A stretch of DNA of 64,000 nucleotides from Aldehydirespirator sp963662645 (GTDB taxonomy: Bacteria > Actinomycetota > Acidimicrobiia > Acidimicrobiales > Aldehydirespiratoraceae), in contig OY759762.1 in assembly GCA_963662645.2 (NCBI GenBank), positions 868,001 through 932,000 of the forward strand. The letters run 5' to 3'. Of the stretch, positions 23,576 through 32,056 are shown one piece after another. Positions within the stretch are counted from its first letter, which is position 1. Each line of letters begins with the position of its first letter. Made by a program: the position numbers and the translations under genes. The notes beneath the pieces are model-generated. The model ran no database searches. It saw only the letters and a list, made by a program, of their open reading frames with translations, and was not told the origin of the DNA.

Positions 23576-24778
23576 CTATGGGCCCGCGGTGGCGGCGAGG
23601 GAGGCGACTGCGGCGGGCAGGCCGTGACCGTGGGGCAGCCCGAGCACGGCCATCGCCGTCTCGATGCCGCCCAGCGCGCCGAGCAGCATCGGCTCGTTGA
23701 GGTCGCCGAGATGGCCGAAGCGGAAGGCCCGGCCCTCCATCTCTGCCATCATCCCCGACCCGACGCTGACGTTGAGGCGGTCGCGGGCCATGGAGATCAG
23801 CGGGCCTGCCGCGATCTCACCGGTGCGCACGCAGGTGATGGCGGCAGTGCGGTGCTTGGGCTCGACGATGTTGATCTCCCAGGGGCCTGCCGTCGCCCAC
23901 CCCTCCACCGCGGCGTGCACCGCCGCGGCCCAGCGGCGGTGGCGGGCTATGGAAGCATCGATCCCCCCGGTCTCGGCGATCATGTCGAGGGCGACCCTCA
24001 AGGCGAACATGTGCTGGATCGGCGGGGTGCCGCCGAAGCGGTTGTAGATCGGGCCCTCCTCGAAGCGGGGCGTCCACGCCAGGTGGAACCGGGGCGTGGC
24101 CGCCAGCCGGTTGCGTTCCACGGCCCGGTCGCTCAGCGCGCAGAACGCCAGGCCCGGCGGCATCATCAGGCCCTTCTGGGAGGCGGCCACCACCACGTCG
24201 ATGCCCCAGTCGCGCATCCGCAGCGGCTCGATGCCCAGCGAGCACACCCCGTCCACAACGAACAGCGCCGGATGGTCGGCGGCGTCTATGGCAGCCCGCA
24301 TCGCGGCCAGATCGACGACCGCGCCGGTGGAGGTCTCGGTGTGGACGATGCACACGCTCTTGATCCGGTGGGCGGTGTCGGCCGCGAGAATGTCGGCGAT
24401 CTCGGCCGGGTCGGTCGGACGGCGCACATGGCGCTCCGTCATCACCACCTCGTAGCCGAGGTCTCGGGCCATCCTCGCCCAGCGCCGCCCGAACAGCCCA
24501 CAGTCGGGGATCAGCACCGCATCGCCGGGATCGAGGGTGTTGGTCAGCGCCGACTCCCAGGCACCATGGCCGACGGTGGTGAGCACCACAATCTTGTCGG
24601 CCCCGCCGAAGATCTCGGGCAGTTCGGCCCAGATGCCTTCGGCCAGCGCGACGAACTCGGGGTCGGCGAAGTCGATCGCCGGGCGGCGGAACGCCTCCAA
24701 CACCCGGTCGGGGATGTTGGTCGGTCCGGGATTCTGAACGAAGTACCGACCCCCGACGCTTCGCAGTCCCCCAGTCAC
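23576..24778 (-). CDS. Class V aminotransferase (serine/alanine-glyoxylate type)
   Basis: 400-residue PLP enzyme. NPGPTNIPDRVLEAF is the family N-terminus; VGHGAWESAL contacts phosphate; VHTETSTGAVVDL and VDGVCSLGIEPLRM bind the cofactor ring; the Schiff-base lysine is in AASQKGLMMPPGLAF; the C-terminus has the substrate Arg in AFRFGHLGD. Relatives transfer the amino group of serine or alanine to glyoxylate. GTG start whose TGA-containing overlap (GTGA) closes a 13-codon CTG frame running from the stop of the upstream nitronate monooxygenase gene. Exact donor amino acid unknown. Confidence 0.85.
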   Translation of the reverse strand: MTGGLRSVGGRYFVQNPGPTNIPDRVLEAFRRPAIDFADPEFVALAEGIWAELPEIFGGADKIVVLTTVGHGAWESALTNTLDPGDAVLIPDCGLFGRRWARMARDLGYEVVMTERHVRRPTDPAEIADILAADTAHRIKSVCIVHTETSTGAVVDLAAMRAAIDAADHPALFVVDGVCSLGIEPLRMRDWGIDVVVAASQKGLMMPPGLAFCALSDRAVERNRLAATPRFHLAWTPRFEEGPIYNRFGGTPPIQHMFALRVALDMIAETGGIDASIARHRRWAAAVHAAVEGWATAGPWEINIVEPKHRTAAITCVRTGEIAAGPLISMARDRLNVSVGSGMMAEMEGRAFRFGHLGDLNEPMLLGALGGIETAMAVLGLPHGHGLPAAVASLAATAGP

Positions 24779-24812
24779 AATCCGCCTCTCGCAGTCGAGC
24801 GCTCGGCTGCGC

Positions 24813-25958
24813 TCAGGCCTCCAGGCGGGCGGCCAGGGACTCCACCGAGTCGATGAACTCCTCGATGATCTCGTACACCACCTGGGCGCTGGTCTTGGTC
24901 TGGTTCATGGTGCCCACGATCTGCCCGACAAAGTAGTTGGCCAGCTTCTCGGCCCCCGACCCGGCAGAGTGCGCGCCCCGCTCGATGCGGCGCTGAGCGG
25001 TGCGGGTCAATATCGGCTGAAGCGGCATCGGCAGCGGATCGGGGGTGTCGGCCCGCTGCCATTCCTCGGTCCACGCCGACTTGAGCATCCGGGCCGGCTT
25101 GCCGGTGAGGGAACGCGACCGCATCGTGTCGGACGACTTTGCCGACAGCAGCTTGTCCTTCACCACCGGATGGGTCTCGGCCTCGACGGTCGTCAGCCAC
25201 ACCGAGCCGCACCACACGCCCTCGGCGCCCAGGGCCATGGCTGCCGCCATCTGGCGGCCACGGCCGATGCCGCCCGCACCGAGCACGGGCATGTCCACCG
25301 CATCGACGATCTCCGGGATCAGCACCATCGAGCCGATCTCGCCGGTGTGGCCGCCCGCCTCGTGCCCCTGGGCGATGATGATGTCCACCCCCGCGGCGGC
25401 ATGGCGCTCGGCGTGCACGGCCCGGCCGGCCAGCGCGCCGACCAGCTTGCCGGCGTCCTTGGCCGCATCGATCATGAACTGCGGCGGCGGGCCCAGCGCG
25501 TTGGCTACGAAGGCGCTCCGGTGGGCCAGGGCGATCTCCAGCTGGGCGCCGGCCGCGTCGGCCGAGAATGGCGTCATGTCGCCCAGGCTGCCGAAGGAGG
25601 TGAGCGAGTCCGACCCGTCGTCGTCGGACAGTGCGGGCACGTCGTAGCGGGCCAGGATGTCGTCCACGAAGTCGACATGGGTGGCCGGGATCAGCTGGCG
25701 GACATCGTCGAGGGTGAAGCCCCCGTCGGGGCCGCCGGCCAGGCTGGCCGGCATGATCACGTCCACGCCGTAGGGCTTGTCGCCGACCTCGGCCTCGATC
25801 CATTCCAGGTCGATCTCGAGGCTCTCGGGCGAGTGGGCCACCGCCCCGAGCACCCCCATCCCACCGGCTTTGGACACCGCGGCCACGACATCGCGGCAGT
25901 GGCTGAAAGCGACGATAGGAAACTCGATTCCCAACATGTCGGTGATACGGGTCTTCAT
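24813..25958 (-). CDS. Nitronate monooxygenase / 2-nitropropane dioxygenase family
   Basis: 381-residue TIM-barrel FMN protein. ITDMLGIEFPIVAFSHC, SKAGGMGVLGAV at the N-terminus; phosphate-binding DIIIAQGHEAGGHTGEIGSM and PVLGAGGIGRGRQMAAAMALG; GVWCGSVWLTT. The second His of GHEAGGH is conserved in the family that oxidises nitronates to carbonyl and nitrite. The ATG at 25958 is chosen because sequence before it is a palindromic repeat. A long C-terminal extension (about 300-381) is typical of actinobacterial homologs. Physiological substrate unknown. Confidence 0.83.
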   Translation of the reverse strand: MKTRITDMLGIEFPIVAFSHCRDVVAAVSKAGGMGVLGAVAHSPESLEIDLEWIEAEVGDKPYGVDVIMPASLAGGPDGGFTLDDVRQLIPATHVDFVDDILARYDVPALSDDDGSDSLTSFGSLGDMTPFSADAAGAQLEIALAHRSAFVANALGPPPQFMIDAAKDAGKLVGALAGRAVHAERHAAAGVDIIIAQGHEAGGHTGEIGSMVLIPEIVDAVDMPVLGAGGIGRGRQMAAAMALGAEGVWCGSVWLTTVEAETHPVVKDKLLSAKSSDTMRSRSLTGKPARMLKSAWTEEWQRADTPDPLPMPLQPILTRTAQRRIERGAHSAGSGAEKLANYFVGQIVGTMNQTKTSAQVVYEIIEEFIDSVESLAARLEA

Positions 25959-26007
25959 GGGAGCGAGCCTACTTTCGGGAATCGGCATGCCGTCCAGGCG
26001 GTCCGCC

Positions 26008-26054
26008 GAACTGGCAGCAAAAAGCACGCCATCCGTGCACAACGCTGCCAATTC
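26008..26054. repeat. Dispersed palindrome, type B core
   Basis: GAACTGGCAGC arm, core GCACGCCATCCGTGC, GCTGCCAATTC arm. Lies 9 bases downstream of the acyl-CoA dehydrogenase stop on its strand. Confidence 0.9.
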
Positions 26055-26062
26055 ATCGCCAG

Positions 26063-27295
26063 TTAGGCGCGCCTTCTTTGGGTTTCGCTCCAGGTGAGGC
26101 CAGCCTCCACGTTGGGCTCGCGGGGCAGGCCCAGGGCCTGTTCGGCCACGATGTTTCGCTGCACGGCGAACGTGCCGCCGCCCAGCGTCAGAGCCGGGGA
26201 GAACAGCAGGCCGTAATGCCAGATGGGATCGACCTCCGGGAAGTGGCCGCCGCCTCGGGGGAAGTTGACCTCGGTGGCGCCGGTCTGCATCGACTTGGGA
26301 ATCTCTCCGGCCGGTCCCGACCCGGTGAGCAGGCCGGCCGCGCCAACCGTGGCCGCGGCCAGTTCCATCACCCTCTGGCCGTGGTCGTCGGACATGATCT
26401 TCAGAATCGACGCCTCAGGCCCGGGCGCGCGCCCGGCCAGGCGGGCGCTGAGCGTGCGCAGCTGGTTGAGGCGGAGCACCTCCGCTTCGCAGTACACCGA
26501 GGCCACACGGTCTCGCAGCACAGAGTCGGACACCCCGCCATTGCCCTTGATGAGCTCGACCAGCTTCTGGGCGGTGGGGCCGAGGCTCCACAGCACCCCG
26601 CCCGAGGACAGACTGACCCGCTCGTTGGCCAGCGTCACCTTGGCCAGGCGCCAGCCGTCACCCTCGGCCCCCACCCGCAGGCCGACCGGCAGCCGCACAT
26701 CGTCGAAGAACACCTGGTTGAACGAGTGGGCGGTCGTCATGTCCACGATGGGGCTCAACGTCACGCCGGGAGCGTCCATGGGGCAGATGAAATAGGAGAT
26801 TCCCCTGTGCTTGGGCACGTCGGGGTCGGTCCGGGCGATCAGGATCCCGAACTTGCTGTGGTGGGCCCCGCTCGACCAGATCTTGGCGCCGTTCACCACA
26901 TAGGTGTCGCCGTCGCGCACGGCCCGGGTGGACAGCGAGGCCAGGTCCGATCCGGAGTCGGGCTCGCTGAAGAGCTGGCACCAGTACTCCTCGCCGCTGA
27001 AGATGGGCCACAGGTAGCGGTCCTTCTGCTCTGCGGTGCCGGCGGCGAGGATCGTGGGCGCGGCCCAGCCGATGCCGATCAGGTTGTCGGGCCGCTTCAC
27101 ACCCGCCGCGGCCAGCTCCTCGTCGATGACGAGCTGGTGCAGCCCGTCGGCTTCCAATCCCCAAGGCCGGGGCCAGTGGGGAACCACGTATCCGGCCTCG
27201 GCCAGCTGCCGCCCCGTGGGATTCGGGTGCTCCGCAAGCCAGCACCGCACCTCGACCCGGCGGGAGTCGTCGTCAGGGAGAAGATCGAAGTCCAT
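26063..27295 (-). CDS. Acyl-CoA dehydrogenase family protein
   Basis: 410 residues. The flavin-binding middle domain carries CQLFSEPDSGSDLASLSTRA and VVNGAKIWSSGAHHSKFGIL; C-terminal helices contain the region with MSDDHGQRVMELAAATVGAAG. In classical enzymes a Glu provides the catalytic base; I could not place it with certainty. ATG at 27295 is preferred (ATGGACTTCGATC) over an upstream start at 27334. Relatives from sterol or branched-acid catabolism form heteromeric pairs; no partner gene is adjacent, so it may work as a homomer or with a distant partner. Confidence 0.82.
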   Translation of the reverse strand: MDFDLLPDDDSRRVEVRCWLAEHPNPTGRQLAEAGYVVPHWPRPWGLEADGLHQLVIDEELAAAGVKRPDNLIGIGWAAPTILAAGTAEQKDRYLWPIFSGEEYWCQLFSEPDSGSDLASLSTRAVRDGDTYVVNGAKIWSSGAHHSKFGILIARTDPDVPKHRGISYFICPMDAPGVTLSPIVDMTTAHSFNQVFFDDVRLPVGLRVGAEGDGWRLAKVTLANERVSLSSGGVLWSLGPTAQKLVELIKGNGGVSDSVLRDRVASVYCEAEVLRLNQLRTLSARLAGRAPGPEASILKIMSDDHGQRVMELAAATVGAAGLLTGSGPAGEIPKSMQTGATEVNFPRGGGHFPEVDPIWHYGLLFSPALTLGGGTFAVQRNIVAEQALGLPREPNVEAGLTWSETQRRRA

Positions 27296-27458
27296 GGGCC
27301 CCCTCACTCTCGCCGGGCCGGGCCCCGCTCGCAACCGCGGTCTATCCCCGAGCAGACCGATGTCCTATCGGCCAACATCGCCGTCGTCCGTGGGGCAGAC
27401 CGACGGGCCTCTGCATCATCCGCGCCCGACGGTCTGCCTCGATGGCATACTCAGTCAC

Positions 27459-27722
27459 ATGGTTCCCGATCCCGTGCTGGACCGGTTGGAGACGGCCTTC
27501 GACCGTCGGCGCGCCAAGATGCTGGAGAATCATGAGGGCAAGTGGGCCTTGATGATCTACCGCCGCCTCAGCGAGCCGACCGAGTTCTTCGACACCCAGC
27601 GGGAAGCCACGAATGCAGGCTTCCGCAAGGCGGCTGGGGGTCGGTTCTTCGTGAAGCAGGTGCTCAAGGAGGACCGAGTCATCCAGATGCCGTACAGGGT
27701 CGTGGTGGCCGACCATCGCTGA
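27459..27722 (+). CDS. Small conserved-looking hypothetical protein
   Basis: 87 residues with charged, balanced composition: PDPVLDRLETAFDRRRAKML, then HEGKWALMIYRRLSEPTEFF, and GGRFFVKQVLKEDRVIQMPY. No signal peptide or membrane segment. The pattern of short beta strands and helices resembles small domains of bacterial and phage-like proteins of unknown role; I do not recognise a family. It overlaps in part an open frame leading to the next small ORF. Confidence 0.5.
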   Translation: MVPDPVLDRLETAFDRRRAKMLENHEGKWALMIYRRLSEPTEFFDTQREATNAGFRKAAGGRFFVKQVLKEDRVIQMPYRVVVADHR

Positions 27723-27795
27723 CCTGTCCAGGTACGCCCGGATCGAAGGCCGCATCGGATCCCAATCTGGAGGACTGGTCGAAGTCAAGCTCGAG

Positions 27796-28029
27796 ATGCG
27801 CCGGGATGAACTTGAGAGACGCCGCCTTGAGACCATCGAGATTCCGCTGCCGCAGTACGGATGGGGTGTGATCGACACGGCCGCGGAGAAGTCCGGCGTG
27901 GGCGTGGCAACCGCACAGGCGCTGCTCGTCGATCCGATTGGAGCGAACCGTGTGAGCACGCCCGCCGGTCCCGTGATACGGCCCGTCTATGGGATCACCC
28001 TCACGAGAACAGAGGTGCGGCCCCGTTAG
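27796..28029 (+). CDS. Hypothetical protein, start uncertain
   Basis: 77 residues from the only ATG, but the frame is open from about 27658, inside the previous gene, and the residues before the ATG (RIEGRIGSQSGGLVEVKLE) look as protein-like as those after it (TIEIPLPQYGWGVIDTAAEK). Either an unusual start within or just after the previous stop (a CTG follows that TGA by one base) or a frameshift joins the two ORFs. No recognised family. Confidence 0.4.
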   Translation: MRRDELERRRLETIEIPLPQYGWGVIDTAAEKSGVGVATAQALLVDPIGANRVSTPAGPVIRPVYGITLTRTEVRPR

Positions 28030-28036
28030 CGATACC

Positions 28037-28102
28037 GTGCCCCACGGGCCGCGGCCACCAGAAGGACCCCGGCCTCTGCGCCACCCAAGGAGAACCCAAT
28101 GA
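28037..28102 (+). CDS. Bridging mini-ORF before the LLM oxidoreductase (21 codons)
   Basis: GTG 7 bases after the stop of the preceding ORF; ends in a TGA that overlaps the ATG of the LLM gene (ATGA). Pro/Arg-rich product. The AAGGAG ribosome site for the LLM gene lies inside it. Confidence 0.35.
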   Translation: MPHGPRPPEGPRPLRHPRRTQ

Positions 28103-29130
28103 AGCTGGGACTGAACACCGGATACTGGTCGGCGGGGCCGCCCGCGGGGGTGGCCGAGCAGATCGCGGCTGCCGACCGGCTCGGGTTCGACTCGATCTGG
28201 ACCGCCGAGGCCTACGGCTCGGACTGCTTCACGCCGCTGGCCTGGTGGGGGGCAGCCACCGAGCGGGTGCGGCTGGGCACGTCCATCACCCAGATGTCGG
28301 CCCGCACCCCGGCCGCCACGGCCATGGCCGCCATGAGCCTCGACCACCTGTCCGGCGGCCGGTTCGTGCTGGGCGTCGGCGCATCCGGCCCCCAGGTGGT
28401 GGAGGGCTGGTACGGGCGGCCGTACTCCCGGCCGCTGGCCCGGACCCGCGAGTACGTGGACATCATGCGCCGGGTCATCGACCGGGCCGGCCCCGTCGCC
28501 TACGACGGGGAGTTCTACCAGCTCCCCTACGCCGGCGAGGGCAGCACCGGTCTGGGCAAGGCCCTCAAGAGCACCGTGCACCCGCTGCGGCGGGACATCC
28601 CGATCTACTTGGGCGCGGAGGGACCCAAGAACGTGGCGCTGGCGGCCGAGATCTGCGACGGCTGGCTGGCCTGGCTGTTCTCGCCCCGCCACGACGCCAT
28701 GTACCGCGGCTTCCTGGCCGACGGCTTCGGCCGCCCCGGCGCCCGGCGAGACCCCGATGACTTCGAGGTGGTGGCCTCCACCGTCCTGGTCCCCGGCGAC
28801 GACATCGAGGCCTGCGCCGACTTCGTGCGTCCGGTGATCTCGCTGTACGTCGGAGGCATGGGCGCCAAGGGGGCCAACTTCCACCGGGCCGTGTTCGACC
28901 GCATGGGCTACGAGGCCCAGTGCGACATCATCCAGGAGCTGTACCTGGCCGGCGACAAGGCCGCGGCGACCGCCGCGGTGACCACCCAGATGTGTGAGGA
29001 GATCGCGCTGATCGGCCCATGGGCCAAGATCGCCGAGGATCTGGAGGCGTGGCGGTCGTCGGTAGTGACCACGCTGCTGATCAGCGGAGACCCCGCCACC
29101 CTCGAGCGCTTCGCCGCACTGACCGGTTGA
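28099..29130 (+). CDS. LLM-class (F420-dependent-like) oxidoreductase
   Basis: 343-residue luciferase-like TIM barrel. LGLNTGYWSAGPPAGVAEQI, GFDSIWTAEAYGSDCFTPLA, VRLGTSITQMSARTPAATAM, and LGVGASGPQVVEGWYG with phosphate/cofactor-binding Gly-rich loops; YLGAEGPKNVALAAEICDGW near the centre. Actinobacterial members of this group usually use coenzyme F420 rather than FMN, which fits the inferred host. The reaction is not known; the family includes dehydrogenases and hydride transferases acting on diverse small molecules. Confidence 0.88.
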   Translation: MKLGLNTGYWSAGPPAGVAEQIAAADRLGFDSIWTAEAYGSDCFTPLAWWGAATERVRLGTSITQMSARTPAATAMAAMSLDHLSGGRFVLGVGASGPQVVEGWYGRPYSRPLARTREYVDIMRRVIDRAGPVAYDGEFYQLPYAGEGSTGLGKALKSTVHPLRRDIPIYLGAEGPKNVALAAEICDGWLAWLFSPRHDAMYRGFLADGFGRPGARRDPDDFEVVASTVLVPGDDIEACADFVRPVISLYVGGMGAKGANFHRAVFDRMGYEAQCDIIQELYLAGDKAAATAAVTTQMCEEIALIGPWAKIAEDLEAWRSSVVTTLLISGDPATLERFAALTG

Positions 29131-29140
29131 CTCTCCGGCC

Positions 29141-30202
29141 CTAGCGAGGGCCGAGTGTGGCGTGGGGCAGGCTCTCGATGACGCCCTGCGGGGTCACCGC
29201 TATGAACTCAGCCAACTCGGTGAACTCCGCCAGCGTGGTGGCGTTGGTATAGCTCATGGCGCTGCGCAGGCCGGCCATCAGCTGCAGCACCAGCTTGGAG
29301 ACCTCTCCCTTGTAGGGGACGGTTCCCTCCACGCCCTCAGGGGCCCGGTACGACAAGTACTCCTCGTCGAGATCCTCCCCCGAGCGGTCGGCCCGGGCCT
29401 GGACCGCCTCGAAGCTGGCCATCCCCCGGATGCGCTTCTGCAGGCCCTTCGGCCCCTGCTCCACCTCGCCGGGGCTCTCCTTGGTGCCCGCCAGCATGCT
29501 GCCCACCATCACCGTGGACGCTCCCGCGGCCAGGGCCTTGGCGATGTCGCCGGAGCTGCGGATGCCTCCATCGGCTATGACCGGCACGCCGACGGCGGCC
29601 ACGTCGGCTATGGCCGTCAACTGGGGGACGCCGACGCCGGCCACCGTGCGGGTGGTGCACACGCCACCGGGACCGACACCCACCTTCACCGCATCGGCGC
29701 CCGCCTCCACCAGATCGACGGCGCCGTCGGCCGTGGCGATGTTCCCGGCTAGCACGTCCACATCGGCGAAACAGTCTTTGAGGGTGCGCACGCCGTCGAT
29801 GGCGTGGTCCGAGTGGCCGTGGGCGATGTCCAGCACCAGCGCGTCGGCTCCGGCCGCCACCAGCGCTTTGGCCCGATCGACCATGTCGCGGTCGGTGCCC
29901 ACCGCCGCGCCAACGGCGAGGGAGGCGCCGGCCTCCTTCACCCGGTAGATCTCATCGGCCTGCGTGTCGATCGGCAGGAAGCGATGCACGATGCCGATGC
30001 CGCCCAGCCGGGCCATGGCGACGGCCATCTCGTGCTCGCAGACCGTGTCCATGTTGGCGGCCACGACCGGCAGGTCCAGCTCGATGCGGCGCGACAGCCG
30101 CGTCCGCACCGACACGTCCTGGCGGGACCGGATCGAGGATCGCCGGGGGACGATCAGCACATCGTCGAAGGTGAGCCCCGTGCGCAGTCCCTCCAGCCCC
30201 AT
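29141..30202 (-). CDS. CBS-less IMP dehydrogenase / GMP reductase family protein
   Basis: 353 residues. LTFDDVLIVPRRSSIRSRQD is the IMPDH/GMPR N-terminus; the catalytic Cys lies in KVGVGPGGVCTTRTVAG; phosphate-binding PVIADGGIRSSGDIAKALAA; GVEGTVPYKGEVSKLVLQL is the flap region. IMPDH has two CBS domains inserted after about residue 100; here GIVHRFLPIDTQADEIYRVK runs straight into GAAVGTDRDM, so they are absent. Size and lack of CBS recall GMP reductase (GMP to IMP), which I think more likely, but actinobacterial GuaB1/GuaB3 paralogs are also candidates. ATG 30202 preferred over TTG 30214. Confidence 0.8.
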   Translation of the reverse strand: MGLEGLRTGLTFDDVLIVPRRSSIRSRQDVSVRTRLSRRIELDLPVVAANMDTVCEHEMAVAMARLGGIGIVHRFLPIDTQADEIYRVKEAGASLAVGAAVGTDRDMVDRAKALVAAGADALVLDIAHGHSDHAIDGVRTLKDCFADVDVLAGNIATADGAVDLVEAGADAVKVGVGPGGVCTTRTVAGVGVPQLTAIADVAAVGVPVIADGGIRSSGDIAKALAAGASTVMVGSMLAGTKESPGEVEQGPKGLQKRIRGMASFEAVQARADRSGEDLDEEYLSYRAPEGVEGTVPYKGEVSKLVLQLMAGLRSAMSYTNATTLAEFTELAEFIAVTPQGVIESLPHATLGPR

Positions 30203-30268
30203 ACTCGACGCCAAGCTACAAGACGCGTCGATGCCGGACCAGGGATTCGTCGACGCCGCCAGTGCCGT

Positions 30269-30559
30269 TCAGTCGACGGAGATCTGGGCCATCAGCGTGG
30301 CCCTCTGCTCGTCGAACGACTCGAGGTCCATCTGCCCGTCGCTGTAGCGCCGGTGCAGATCCTCCACCTTGGCCATGATCTCGTCGTTGCTGAGGCCGGA
30401 GCCCTGTTGCGGCGCCTCGACGTTGTCGGCGTCGCGTTGGGCGTGCTCCAGCTCGTAGAGCTCGCCCCGTCCCAGGCGCTTCTGGCGCTTGGCCTCGGCG
30501 CGGGCCTTCTTGGCCATGTCCCGCTGACGCTTTGCGAAGCTGGATCGTCCGGTTGCCAC
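30269..30559 (-). CDS. Small basic protein with SHOCT-like C-terminus
   Basis: 96 residues. The GTG at 30559 has GGAGG nine bases upstream; an internal ATG (30517) is a weaker choice. N-terminal third is highly basic (FAKRQRDMAKKARAEAKRQK); C-terminal third (DEIMAKVEDLHRRYSDGQM, then SFDEQRATLM) fits the short SHOCT helix pair, in which a leading acidic residue and a Phe/Leu pattern are typical. Similar small proteins occur next to diverse genes; function unknown. Confidence 0.6.
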   Translation of the reverse strand: MATGRSSFAKRQRDMAKKARAEAKRQKRLGRGELYELEHAQRDADNVEAPQQGSGLSNDEIMAKVEDLHRRYSDGQMDLESFDEQRATLMAQISVD

Positions 30560-30622
30560 TGGGATCGGCCTCCGTGAATGTGCGTCGGCTCCTTGCTCTG
30601 ACAGGGGCCGACATACGAGGGT

Positions 30623-30727
30623 AGACGAATCAGAGGCCAATTCCATCTTCGGCCCGTGCGCTCCGCCGCACGCAAGACAGCGCAGCGCCCGGGAAGACGA
30701 ATCGGAGGCCCCTGCCATCTTCGGCCC
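30623..30727. repeat. Direct repeat, 33 bp, offset 72 bp, upstream of P450
   Basis: AGACGAATCAGAGGCC...CCATCTTCGGCCC at 30623-30655 recurs at 30695-30727 with four differences. In the divergent space between the SHOCT-like gene and the P450 gene; could be a duplicated regulatory site. Confidence 0.75.
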
Positions 30728-30817
30728 CCGTCCCGGCGGGCCGTTACCATTCGGCCGCGACCGTTCGCCGCGTCCCGGCGCCCCGGGCGGGCGCATCGCC
30801 AGCGGCAGGAGCCGACC

Positions 30818-32020
30818 ATGCCCGACACCGCATCCGTGGACATCTACTCGCCGGACCTCTACGCGGACGGTCCGCCGCACGAACTCTTTGCCCGCCTCCG
30901 CCGCGAGCGCCCGGTGTGCTGGCAGGACGTGCCGGGCGAGCCCGGCTACTGGGCGGTGCTGCGCCACGCCGACGTGGTCCACGTGGCCCGCCATCCCGAG
31001 GTGTTCTCGGCCACGGAGGGGGGCGTGGTCATCGAGGATCTCGAGCCGGCGAGCCTCGAGGCCATGCGAGACATGCTCCTGGCCATGGACCCTCCGCGCC
31101 ACACCGCCTACCGAAAGCCGGTGTCGCCGGAGTTCAAGGCTCGGGTGATCGGGCAGATGGAGGACCGGATCCGGGCCATCACCGTCGGGATCCTCGACGG
31201 CATCGACACCAGCCGCGAGGTGGAGTTCGTCCACGATGTGTGCGCTCACCTGCCCAGCGCGGTCGTCGGCCAGCTGCTGGGGCTGCCCCAAGAGGACTGG
31301 CCGGCCATCCATGCCCTGGCCGAGCGCAACTCCGGCGGCCAGGACCCCGACATCGCCGAGGCCTCCGAGAGGGGCTCCTCCAGCGTCGAGATGGCCATCT
31401 ACGCGATGGGGTTCGCGGCCCGCCGGCGGGCCATGCCGCCCCAGGGGGACCTGACCGACGTCCTGCTCGGCAGCCATTTCGACGGGCGGCTGATGACCGA
31501 CATCGACTTCGGCCGGTTCTTCGTGCAGCTGGTGACGGCCGGCAACGACACCACCCGCACCATGCTGTCGGGCGGGCTGCTGGCCCTGCTGCAGCATCCC
31601 GAGCAGATGGAGGCGGTGCGCCGGAACCCGGAGGCGATACCGGCGATGATCGAGGAAGTGCTGCGCTGGGCCAACCCGCTGCACTACTTCCGGCGCACGG
31701 CGATGACTGACACAGAGGTCGCGGGCCAGCCGATCGCGGCGAGCGACAAGGTGGCGATGATCTACACGTCGGCCAACCGCGACGAGGCCGTGTTCGACGA
31801 TCCGCAGTCCTTCGACATCACCCGGAACCCCAATCCGCACCTGTCGTTCGGCATCGGCACCCACTTCTGCCTGGGCGTGCATCTCGCCCGGCTCGAGGGT
31901 CGGGTGTTCTTCGAGGAGCTCCTGGCCCGCTTCGAGCACGTGGAACTTGCGGGCGAGCCCCGCCGCCAGCGCTCGAATCTCAACAACGCGCTCAAGTCGC
32001 TGCCCGTCGTCCTGGCCTGA
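30818..32020 (+). CDS. Cytochrome P450 (CYP124/125/142-like)
   Basis: 400 residues. Oxygen-activation I-helix VQLVTAGNDTTRTMLSGG, K-helix EEVLRWANPLHYFRRTA with the ExxR pair, and heme loop LSFGIGTHFCLGVHLARLE with the axial Cys. MDPPRHTAYRKPVSPEFKAR is the B-C region seen in actinobacterial soluble P450s such as the cholesterol and fatty-acid hydroxylases CYP124/125/142. Needs ferredoxin and reductase, not found nearby. AGGAG lies seven bases before the ATG. Substrate is inference only. Confidence 0.92.
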   Translation: MPDTASVDIYSPDLYADGPPHELFARLRRERPVCWQDVPGEPGYWAVLRHADVVHVARHPEVFSATEGGVVIEDLEPASLEAMRDMLLAMDPPRHTAYRKPVSPEFKARVIGQMEDRIRAITVGILDGIDTSREVEFVHDVCAHLPSAVVGQLLGLPQEDWPAIHALAERNSGGQDPDIAEASERGSSSVEMAIYAMGFAARRRAMPPQGDLTDVLLGSHFDGRLMTDIDFGRFFVQLVTAGNDTTRTMLSGGLLALLQHPEQMEAVRRNPEAIPAMIEEVLRWANPLHYFRRTAMTDTEVAGQPIAASDKVAMIYTSANRDEAVFDDPQSFDITRNPNPHLSFGIGTHFCLGVHLARLEGRVFFEELLARFEHVELAGEPRRQRSNLNNALKSLPVVLA

Positions 32021-32056
32021 ACGAAGCTCTCACCCCGCTGCCAATTCGAGTTGGGA

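Noticed and set aside
30269..31939. 556-codon minus-strand frame containing the SHOCT-like protein
   Set aside because: Most of it is antisense to the P450 gene; only the last 96 codons have a ribosome site and sensible sequence.
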